DNA from: an uncultured Lachnospiraceae bacterium
Lineage (GTDB): Bacteria; Bacillota; Clostridia; Lachnospirales; Lachnospiraceae
Assembly (NCBI GenBank): GCA_905201915.1
Contig: CAJKQE010000010.1
Span: 1-44,723, forward strand
Direction of reading: 5' to 3'
Length of the DNA: 44,723 nt
This document shows positions 27,901 through 32,571 of the stretch, piece by piece. The position numbers and the translations under genes were made by a program. The notes beneath the pieces were generated by a model that saw only the letters and a program-made list of their open reading frames with translations, ran no database searches and was not told where the DNA came from. Every line of letters begins with the position of its first letter. Within the stretch, counting starts at the first letter, position 1.

Positions 27901-29944
27901 GACATTAAACGGAGCAAAAATTAGCAGACTGGCGCTGAAAAACATTCTTGTAGCAGGAGGAGATTATACAGGTGCTCTTGCAGGAACTGCCCAGAATTCA
28001 ACGGTTAGTGAAGTGTGGGCAGAGGGATTGAATGTCAATCCTTATGGACCGATATTTGGACAGGATCCTGATATAACAGTTGGAGGTTTGATTGCTTACT
28101 TGAATGGTGGATGCCATATTAGTGACAGTTATGTATGCGGAGAGATTACAGTAAATAATGAAAATCAAGGCGGTTTATTTGGAACTAATGAGTTTTTTGG
28201 AGAATATACTGCAAAACAAATAGTTTCTAATATGCGAACAAAATCTACAGCAAAACAGACAAATGGTTCTGGTTTTATTGGATATGTTTATTATGGAAAT
28301 GATGGATGGTTAAACAATAGTATTGCAATTGGAGAGGCAGGAGAAGACAGTACTAAAGGAAGTATAGGTAAGGCATATAACTTTACATCTACTAAAACCC
28401 CTGCAATGACTAATGGATTAAGTAATTGCTATGAAGTGACGGGTGGTGGCGTGAGCAATACTTCTTCTGGTAGCTTAGAAGAAACCACAGAATACAAAAA
28501 GCCTGATTTCTACCGCAATACCTTAAAATTTGACCGCACCAAATGGAATTTTGCTGATGTAGAGAAAAATGGATATCCAACCTTGATTTGGGTTGCAGGG
28601 GAAGAACCACTTCCACCATTACCACAGGGTTCTGAAGTTACAAAGCATCCATTATTACAAGAAAATCCTTCAGGATATACGGAAATCCGTACTCCAGCAG
28701 ACTTTATGAAAATTGCAAACAATCCAAGTGGAAAATATATTCTCATGAATAATATTTCCTTGGAGCAGGTAAAACTTCCGGAAGGACAGACTTCCTATAT
28801 TATGAAAGAATTCAAAGGTGAGCTAGATGGAAACAATCAGGTTATCCATGGATTGCGAGCGTCACTGTTTGACTTTATCAATGGAACAACTAGCAAGAAA
28901 GCAACTGTCAAGAATTTGCGTATACAGAATGTCTTTGTGGATGCTAGATATAAATATGACCAATGGATGGGTGAAACTAGGACAGAAGCAAATGGTCTTG
29001 CAAGAAAGATCAGCTATGGAAATCTGAATTCTATTTATATGAATCTTGTAAAACTTAATGGAGGAAACAATACAGCTGTACTAGGCGGTCTGGTAGAAAA
29101 TACATATATTGGAAAAGTCTGGATGGAAGGAATTGATATTAATAGTGACATAAGTGTAGAAATCTTAGGTAAGTTTAACCAGATTGGCGGCGCTGTTGGA
29201 AACCTTTCTGGTAAAAACTCTAAATTCGAAGACTCCTATGTATCAGGAAGTATTGTAATGGATAATAATGAGCAAGGAGGTGCCGTCGGAAAATTAACGG
29301 ATGCTACTATAAGAAATGTTGTGAGTAATGTACAGGGCAGATCTAACAAACCTGCTACATGGCAGGAAAAGAGTGGATTTTTAGGTAGTGCTGTTGTTGA
29401 GCCAAAGTATGGACTGAATTGGAATCTTCATAATTGTATTTCTATTGGGAATGCGGGTAATAATTATAAATTCTTTGGTAGGTCTCTTTCAAATGTTCCT
29501 ATAGAGAATATGAATAATTGTTACGAATATACTTCAGCTACAGGAGCAAGTAATGTTTACGCGAATAAATTATTAACTACAGATAATATCCATAACATTG
29601 CATTGTATAAAGAGACTCTTAACTTTAATGATGATTTGGATGGCGCAGATCCAAATGCCTGGGATTTCGGCACAGTTACAACAAAAGGCTATCCAATCTT
29701 AACTTGGCTCTTGACATACGACAATTTACCAACTACTCCAGCAGAAGAGCCACTTCCAGAAGAAACAAAAGATTCAGAAAATCCGGAAACCGTATCAAAA
29801 GAAGAAGCTGCATTACCGGAGCAGAAAGAAAATCTAACTGAAAATGCAGAAAAAAATCAAGATGATGAAACGGAGACAACTCCGAAGGAAGATTTAGAAA
29901 AATCAGAGATAACACGTAAAGAGAAAGAGGAGGATATGACATGA
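18983..29944 (+). CDS. Giant secreted zinc metalloprotease, peptidase M26 (IgA protease/Zmp) type with GLUG-like modules
   Basis: This 3,653-residue protein has a signal peptide (MKQRKK, hydrophobic core, likely cut after VKA29). A 30-185 domain of a kind seen in large clostridial surface proteins follows. Two repeat modules come next (about 316-648 and 650-975). The M26-like region (about 1006-1833) has the zinc motif HEMGH at 1518-1522 and a Glu at 1542, 20 residues after the second His, as in streptococcal IgA1 protease and Zmp proteins. Five more modules (about 1848-3575) follow, each beginning with a conserved strand set ending FxGxLDGxxH...PLF and finishing FY...W......NGYPxL. The acidic, Pro/Glu-rich tail has no LPXTG motif, membrane segment or obvious wall-binding domain. 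The natural substrate is unknown; IgA or mucin are guesses from the family. Its stop overlaps the next start (ATGA). Confidence 0.88.
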   Translation: MKQRKKRLGIWMILLAILFLGQYIVPVKAFTPEITDANIQMVGGQIRTITPMGLRMIGCIKKSYIQGLEQNGATVQYGIVLLPKVYLGNQELKIDGKYLYNGSVYKPAKVPAVKKFAEKDDRIYFTAVLANLAKERYKNDYAARAYVEITRSVEQEDGSSKNETEILYSDDSIDRQVYQVAQDAVEGTIETEENKQWLRENILNPVDNPEGIPEEDKKIPFQLGKVSGVTLYHKSEADAEVEEVSRFKVDGFKPEEYLVKVETEDQPELFAEISEVIVSENNRVSFKLKLDNYVTEEANQTKQGAIVEFGTASEGEASTKYITMQSLIDKIKENPAGSYTLEHDIDASAVQEEDCLIPNFSGTFDGKGYKIKGLTTTLFGTVSGGTVKNMKLENVSITKTNNYGSAGGGTLANKAENNAVIEGIHVNGSLKSNNSRELLGGLVGRMDYAKVSQCSTNLEITGSFNTTGGLIGQMSNQQSGPNIIENSYAVGSISGNKTNGAIGGLIGWHNCKTNFSVTNCYAAVTLEVSGTGNGMEPGGFIGNIGESDATGILKNNISYSNGTSGYKFDGASTADKYNVQGISELYALKESKLKKETSRASQFTKVAEVSVDELLEKEFYTKMGWDEDVWDFAPLKEGKTPVLKNGDSNMTTMLEMKEISSVEDLQNIKKDLSGVYSLTTDIDVSEVTTSNNVIISGTFKGMLKGNGHQIIGQKAPLFEKLNGATVENLKLTQGKIEQKSTDQVAALAKTAEAGTVIKNVYVRDMTIAGQSSVAGMVAVLKNTTVDECSVNATVNGQKAGGFAAEILENSVVSNSYAKRTADQNGFGTTNAPQGGFAAVVKKSQLIKNFGELSWSVVEKEEAPTVVNNVGNFIGESGVENEAPTKVEKNISFGLAAYSFAGNLTAETALETYTGNYEYTDLASSQDDVTTSKLNGKIDKASADQIISKDFYLKTLSWDEKIWYLEDVAGGKRPRLLAEGDVYGLEDKPSSEEVVYLEAAVQSDVLEDPQEEPEKPEEIIRAIEARTIEEAAAFDSLENISGYDPKRKQIYENLRLFMPFYHREQIVKDGNQVDVSHPLNKAPVLAVYPMDAQGNRIVALSDETVENVKKLRIQFTDNTITPLIYNISYIDTRENIASYKVSQIPVHFNFKNYVVNTKTPQFQTLLSTANTYTFDNDIETRVSQRDSDSVLNVYRRNYDEVVKKEMKQVLVSMAATNPQYPINSNSAAAEKIVTDAFVTNEYLKDFLYAYNYVDRWYDFQIGGINLRDVVIFDNSILKTNRPVRNLPTEIVKISSSVGRQGNSTPSFYINRISVYTGIDNIASFVEYFMTAYAGYSDVNDWIIDNFQGGIIVEARANNPKINSRLWRILKNNTVQKNNELILPVLSYKTSKNLYLASFPSSLVYGNLEIYGGYQDTEQWRQQKKQQIISQVNDFKTSYDNFAQVASNGADSINNSKFLIVDSSAKKNHNQDVFKEFYRPLQTLWQSNNGAVAVIFGNPNHDYIYYNSSNFIGDLTVLNHEMGHVTDMWIWMENKGKRPGRNGEDYSNGFANQANVDYNMNFMKTYSRDSSMVTNLTPDRINSQEEFKSYYKEVFETIYTLDYLQGKAYLELTPAQQAQITLQHRYGTTNNYQNWNNSNSTWRTIGAAELENMNLKTLDDLWNNQLTIRPGHRYELRSVNDVGVNNLGAYQIDRVCFASWYVPYVNNGTPNAQTFRRNGYELAGMYGYSDGLVEYLSGKTRTGDLEYFKKKTENPDFSFETYRKNKNTEIQEKIAKQKFQGNPYFDEKALIEYLKQNMINPGNPIGSGASNLGNTLNNIKESRENVFRYLQRITDEFRSPVYGEANTRNAVTISTAEEFIEKITANPNGFYVLENDISLKDIQMNGSVYINKTFIGKLDGNGHKITDAEGPLFARIVNSYVSDLSVINKAGEKKDWLGTQKQYTIIVNEKKEETVKEIASLDDLKTLGENKYTKYVLKKDIDASSITEATVIKGTFKGKLDGGNFAITGLKVPLFEKVDDAVITNLKIKDVEVSSQGSKNAAITKESNHTTFENLNLENIQISGESYNAAISGYDYTGSTFSKIQIRKAQISGTKNYNAAFVGRASGSDISDVAVIGSKVTLSGTDCGGFIGEGKNLNIHHVYSDSDIHVETYTDSQDRTNSAGFIGNLAGKSNVEYVFVAGTVNNKTEKELYNFLGTPNVLETMVNHAFIIENAGGKSNITDTTGERLVTVTVDQTKQTDFYRTSMNLSEETWNLSLVGMKGYPELLGMEKMEVISVSTAKDFLKMKDFPTQEYHLEADIDLSDVEQTEVLIPQFSGVLDGKNHTVTGLKVPLFGEMNGKVSNLAIVNNQLEINMDTEAGVFANQMTGAAVEKVLIYNSKINNTEGKAAGFVGTINNSTLKNIFVHGEVHAKSMASGFILNANGSTIENIYTNVQANGTEGAGFVVSSTGKNTYTNICSVGDVSANMYKLSEDIIQITNGYEFAAANGMASSKENSSVKNVGKEVWTKDFYTTTLGLDPEVWDAEQAESNGYPLLKDFKVQMKPMRVEIHTPDDVQKMNRVPEGKFVLTADLNFEGTDNSLVTETFTGILNGENHAVSGINSAFFQILSGTVENLQFRNILVENENAGANVLAVETKNATVKNVHFNGITLRGAGYTGIIGKDTHSTFNQISMQNVDMTANADYAGVLAANASQSQMTDILVAETQVKTSSSYVGGLIGNADAVFVQKAFVDAELNIPYTVSPENTAAFIGLATENSKISYSTVAGGVYPEDPSTSRYKLMYMKSSDLNELKPFTNCFINIDTPGYNSVGSDPHGIKNENLLTADFYTNSMQLNSEVWDWSKASQNGYPGLKTMPTEGVRPPGTEVKPEEETPLQQSVPEGYQAIQTAEELLAIRNGSGKYILMNSISLYGKKAQDGSFLGNFKGELDGNGLTIREIYGAPLFNTLSGIVNNLKVSDVKVEAWNSNQGANAIAKTLNGAKISRLALKNILVAGGDYTGALAGTAQNSTVSEVWAEGLNVNPYGPIFGQDPDITVGGLIAYLNGGCHISDSYVCGEITVNNENQGGLFGTNEFFGEYTAKQIVSNMRTKSTAKQTNGSGFIGYVYYGNDGWLNNSIAIGEAGEDSTKGSIGKAYNFTSTKTPAMTNGLSNCYEVTGGGVSNTSSGSLEETTEYKKPDFYRNTLKFDRTKWNFADVEKNGYPTLIWVAGEEPLPPLPQGSEVTKHPLLQENPSGYTEIRTPADFMKIANNPSGKYILMNNISLEQVKLPEGQTSYIMKEFKGELDGNNQVIHGLRASLFDFINGTTSKKATVKNLRIQNVFVDARYKYDQWMGETRTEANGLARKISYGNLNSIYMNLVKLNGGNNTAVLGGLVENTYIGKVWMEGIDINSDISVEILGKFNQIGGAVGNLSGKNSKFEDSYVSGSIVMDNNEQGGAVGKLTDATIRNVVSNVQGRSNKPATWQEKSGFLGSAVVEPKYGLNWNLHNCISIGNAGNNYKFFGRSLSNVPIENMNNCYEYTSATGASNVYANKLLTTDNIHNIALYKETLNFNDDLDGADPNAWDFGTVTTKGYPILTWLLTYDNLPTTPAEEPLPEETKDSENPETVSKEEAALPEQKENLTENAEKNQDDETETTPKEDLEKSEITRKEKEEDMT
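24526..29720 (+). repeat. Five diverged GLUG-like protein modules after the M26 domain
   Basis: Modules start near 24526, 25790, 26610, 27620 and 28676 and are each about 800-1150 bases. Recognisable repeats are F[IKST]G.L[DN]G..H near each start and a closing FY..x..W......NGYP.L (near 25700, 26508, 27454, 28508, 29604). The first unit contains two FxGxLDG blocks (near 24655 and 24955), as if one and a half modules had fused. Two further modules precede the protease domain (19930-21900). Confidence 0.75.
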
Positions 29945-30060
29945 AAGAACTTTATGAAACACCGACAGTTGAATTTATCGAATTTGACAGTGAAGAAGTG
30001 ATTACTATGAGTACAGGAGACAATCTTCTGGATAGTGGTGATACTGGCTGGGGTGCTTAA
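29941..30060 (+). CDS. Short peptide, candidate RiPP precursor
   Basis: A 39-residue peptide starts with an ATG that overlaps the giant gene's TGA (ATGA). AGGAGG at 29928-29933 lies 7 bases upstream, the best ribosome site in the locus. The N-terminal part contains YETPTVEFIEFD and EEVIT, a leader-like amphipathic acidic segment. The C-terminal part TGDNLLDSGDTGWGA is Gly/Asp/Ser/Thr-rich with one Trp and no Cys. There is no signal peptide. Short peptides of the form Y-x-x-P-x-x-x-x-x-x-F...(D/E)-x-I-T-x-S are, from my recollection, common beside PqqD/HPr-kinase-like/S24-S26 gene sets in Clostridia. The following genes supply a peptide-binding PqqD protein, kinase, protease and exporter. A maturation product has not been shown. 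Confidence 0.75.
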   Translation: MKELYETPTVEFIEFDSEEVITMSTGDNLLDSGDTGWGA

Positions 30061-30083
30061 TATCAAATAACATCTAAAAACAA

Positions 30084-30135
30084 GAAAAGCAACTGGTAAG
30101 TATGGCATATTGCCGGTATTTACCGGTTGCTTTTC
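30084..30135 (+). promoter_or_regulatory. Long hairpin between the peptide gene and the maturation genes
   Basis: A 16-base stem (GAAAAGCAACTGGTAA 30084-30099 and TTACCGGTTGCTTTTC 30120-30135, one G-T pair) continues almost without break into an inner stem (GGC/GCC with loop ATATT), forming one 52-base hairpin. It ends 5 bases before the ribosome site of the next gene and has no clean T run. It may protect the upstream message or partly terminate transcription. Confidence 0.8.
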
Positions 30136-30149
30136 ATATAGGAGCTAAT

Positions 30150-31115
30150 ATGAGAAGAAATATAGGAAAAAACATTGCTGTTTTCTTTCTATTGTTGTTA
30201 TGTTTCTTTTTGGTTTTGACAGGCTATTTCATTGACCGCAAGGAACAGAAAGAATTAGTATTATTACAAGAAAAATATGAACGTCAGGACAAAGAACTTG
30301 GAGAACTTCAAGAACAGCTTTCTCAAAAGAGAAGAAGTTGGCATGATATAAAACCAAAAGGTTTTGTAATTCTGGCATTTTCAGAAGAAAATCAACATCT
30401 TATGGACAGCATTAAGCCGGAAATGGAGAAAAGAGGGCTTACGGGAACCGTTGTAATAAAAAACAAGGGAAATGTTGCAAAAGAAGAAATAGAAAAATGG
30501 ACTCATGCAGGTTGGGACATTGCTCTTGGTGGAGAAATCGGAAGGGAAAAAGAACAGAGAGAACAGTTTTTAGTAGATTTCAAAAAGTTCTCTAAAGAAT
30601 GTAAAACCTACGGTGTACAGACTCCACAGGGATTTTTCTTTAACGGAGGAGAAGCTTCCTATGGAAAAAGGTCGCTTTATCCCATCATGAAAGAATATTC
30701 TTATTCTATGGCTGTTATGTTTGCCCAGAATGAAAACCAGTTAAATTATAGTGTAAATCAGGAATATGGGGAACTGAAAGAATGCCAGAATATCTCTCTT
30801 AGGGGAGGCTATGATGTAGTACATAATATTCTGGAGCAGGTGAAGACACAGGAAGTACCGGTTGTGCTTTCTGACTTTGGCAAGGATAATCAAATGGAAA
30901 TTTCACAGGAAGAATCCATAGAAGGACTGACGGAAATTTTAGATTTCATTCAGGAAGAACAGAAGACAGGAGAATTAAAAGCAGGAAGTATACAACAATA
31001 CTTAGATTATCTTTCAGAAATTGAAGAAGAAAAGCAAAAAGCAAAAAAAGAATATGAAAGCTTTGAACAGGAAATGAAAGAAAAAAGGAAAGAAATTCAG
31101 AATACTTACGAGTAA
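30150..31115 (+). CDS. Membrane-anchored protein with a degenerate NodB/polysaccharide-deacetylase-like domain
   Basis: The function is uncertain. The start is ATG 30150 behind GGAG 30141-30144; an upstream in-frame ATG at 30102 lies inside the hairpin. The 321-residue protein has one N-terminal membrane segment (about 9-30), a coiled coil (about 33-65), and a globular region (about 75-280). The segment FVILAFSEENQHLMDSIKPE, MEKRGLTGTVVI and WTHAGWDIALGGEIG is patterned like a NodB barrel but lacks the DD and HxxxH metal ligands, so catalysis as a deacetylase is unlikely. A Lys/Glu-rich helix closes the protein (about 285-321). It is the first gene after the hairpin and 15 bases before the PqqD-like gene. 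It could scaffold the maturation complex at the membrane; this is inference. Confidence 0.65.
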   Translation: MRRNIGKNIAVFFLLLLCFFLVLTGYFIDRKEQKELVLLQEKYERQDKELGELQEQLSQKRRSWHDIKPKGFVILAFSEENQHLMDSIKPEMEKRGLTGTVVIKNKGNVAKEEIEKWTHAGWDIALGGEIGREKEQREQFLVDFKKFSKECKTYGVQTPQGFFFNGGEASYGKRSLYPIMKEYSYSMAVMFAQNENQLNYSVNQEYGELKECQNISLRGGYDVVHNILEQVKTQEVPVVLSDFGKDNQMEISQEESIEGLTEILDFIQEEQKTGELKAGSIQQYLDYLSEIEEEKQKAKKEYESFEQEMKEKRKEIQNTYE

Positions 31116-31130
31116 AACAGGAGGTATCGT

Positions 31131-31418
31131 ATGGAAAAAATTAAATTAAAGAATGGATTTTTGCTTCGTGAAATAGCAGGAGAGAATGTGGTAGTTCCTG
31201 TTGATGAAGCAAGAGAACTTTTTCGTGGAATGATACAGTTAAATGGAGTAGGAGCTTTTTTGTGGAATTTATCTTCCAAAGAAACAACAATTGAACAGAT
31301 GACCGAAGCACTGGTAGAGCAATATGATGTGGAAAAAAGAAAAGCAGAATGTGATGTGAAGAATTTTGTAGCTCAATTAAAACAAAAAGGATTACTGGAA
31401 GAAAGCTTTGAGGAGTAA
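31131..31418 (+). CDS. PqqD-family peptide-binding protein (RiPP recognition element)
   Basis: PqqD-like proteins form a small winged-helix that binds the leader of a RiPP precursor and presents it to modifying enzymes. The 95-residue length is typical. The N-terminal beta part (KLKNGFLLREIAGENVVVPV) is followed by the conserved LNGVGAFLWNLSSKETTIEQ and a C-terminal helix pair ending LKQKGLLEE. AGGAGG lies 7 bases before ATG 31131. It sits between the NodB-like gene (15-base gap) and the kinase-like gene (3-base gap). The 39-residue peptide upstream is its likely client by position. Confidence 0.9.
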   Translation: MEKIKLKNGFLLREIAGENVVVPVDEARELFRGMIQLNGVGAFLWNLSSKETTIEQMTEALVEQYDVEKRKAECDVKNFVAQLKQKGLLEESFEE

Positions 31419-31421
31419 GGG

Positions 31422-32138
31422 ATGTTATATAAAATCGCAGAATGTGTGACAGAATATAATCCGATTTATGAATATCTGGGAAATAAAATGAAAGGATATC
31501 GCTGGGATAAAAAGGAGGAAACCGACATTTCGTTGACCTTAACAGAAGCTGTTTGCCATTTAAAACAGCAGCAACAGCCACATCTTACTTTAGGAGAGTG
31601 CGAGTATATTTATGCAGGTATGGAGTTTTACACAAAATTGTTGCTTCATGAGGGAATGATGCTTCATGCCTCTGCAGTTGCCATGGAAGAAAAATGTTAC
31701 TTATTTTCTGCACCCAGCGGAACAGGAAAATCTACACATACAAAACAGTGGCAGAAATTCTTTGGAGAAGAAAACGCAGAAATTATTAATGATGATAAAC
31801 CTGCACTTCGAAGAATGGAAGATGGCTGGTATGCCTATGGAACACCTTTTAGTGGCAAGACAGATGAACAGTTAAACAGGAAAATAAAGTTGCAGGGGAT
31901 TTGCCTTCTAGAACGGGGAGAAAAAAATGAAATTCAGAAATTATTACCCAAAGAGGCTATTTCTTTTCTTATGCAGCAAACCTTAATTCCTAAAAGAATG
32001 GATTTGGCAGAACAGCTTTTAAAATTAATGAACCAATTGTTATGTGAAATTCCGGTTTATAAAATGAAATGCAATATTTCTGCAGAAGCAGCAAAGATGG
32101 CTTATGAGGCTATGGTTGGAAATAATGGAAAAAAATAA
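31422..32138 (+). CDS. HPr-kinase-like P-loop protein of peptide-maturation clusters
   Basis: The 238-residue protein resembles the HprK/PEPCK-type P-loop fold. LHASAV (81-86) precedes the Walker A SAPSGTGKST (96-105), and INDDKPALR (122-130) gives the metal-binding acidic pair. Related kinases in some lasso-peptide clusters phosphorylate a Ser of the precursor, which makes Ser or Thr residues of the 39-residue peptide plausible targets. It lacks the N-terminal domain of the regulatory HPr kinase. It is tightly packed: 3 bases after the PqqD-like gene and overlapping the S24/S26-like gene by 14 bases. Confidence 0.82.
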   Translation: MLYKIAECVTEYNPIYEYLGNKMKGYRWDKKEETDISLTLTEAVCHLKQQQQPHLTLGECEYIYAGMEFYTKLLLHEGMMLHASAVAMEEKCYLFSAPSGTGKSTHTKQWQKFFGEENAEIINDDKPALRRMEDGWYAYGTPFSGKTDEQLNRKIKLQGICLLERGEKNEIQKLLPKEAISFLMQQTLIPKRMDLAEQLLKLMNQLLCEIPVYKMKCNISAEAAKMAYEAMVGNNGKK

Positions 32139-32571
32139 AATAGAAGATATATTAAGAACAAAAGGAAGAATTGTAACAACTGCAGAGGGAATCAGTATGC
32201 TTCCCTGTATACGACCTCAAAAGGATATTTTGATTTTGGAAAAACCAGATGAGATTTTTCCGTTGGATGTATTATTATTTCGACGAAAAAACGGCGCTTA
32301 TGTTCTCCATCGTGTATTGGAAGTCCGACAGGAGGAGTATGTTCTATGTGGCGATTCCCAATATCAAAAAGAGTACGGTATTAAAAGAGAACAGATTTTG
32401 GGTATTTTAAAAGGCTTCTATCGTGGAGAGAAATATATTGATTGTGCCAAAAACAAAGGGTACAGGACTTATATAAAGGTGTGGTGCAGTTCTTTGCTTT
32501 TACGGAAATGGGTGATACAATGTGCAAAGACAGTGTGGAAAATAAAAAGAAACCTTTCGCATGGATTTTAA
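32125..32571 (+). CDS. S24/S26-family signal-peptidase-like serine protease
   Basis: The 148-residue protein has the signal-peptidase core: TTAEGISMLPCIRPQKD with the nucleophile Ser24 in SMLP, then YVLHRVLEV with His62, and VLCGDSQ with Asp77. The His in place of the bacterial Lys resembles the archaeal/ER SipW-like type. The C-terminus (about 113-140) is Lys/Arg- and Trp-rich and weakly amphipathic, and no clear N-terminal membrane segment is seen, unlike normal SPase I. It starts within the kinase gene and its end lies within the exporter gene. Such proteins occur in RiPP-like loci and may process the precursor, but this is inferred from position. Confidence 0.8.
   Translation: MEKNKIEDILRTKGRIVTTAEGISMLPCIRPQKDILILEKPDEIFPLDVLLFRRKNGAYVLHRVLEVRQEEYVLCGDSQYQKEYGIKREQILGILKGFYRGEKYIDCAKNKGYRTYIKVWCSSLLLRKWVIQCAKTVWKIKRNLSHGF

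Noticed and set aside
29730..29944. LPXTG sorting signal or membrane anchor at the end of the giant protein
   Set aside because: The tail is acidic and Pro/Glu/Lys-rich with no LPXTG-like motif and no hydrophobic segment before the stop.
31141..31581. 146-codon open frame on the - strand
   Set aside because: It is antisense to the PqqD-like and kinase-like genes, has a low-complexity composition typical of shadow frames, and has no ribosome site.
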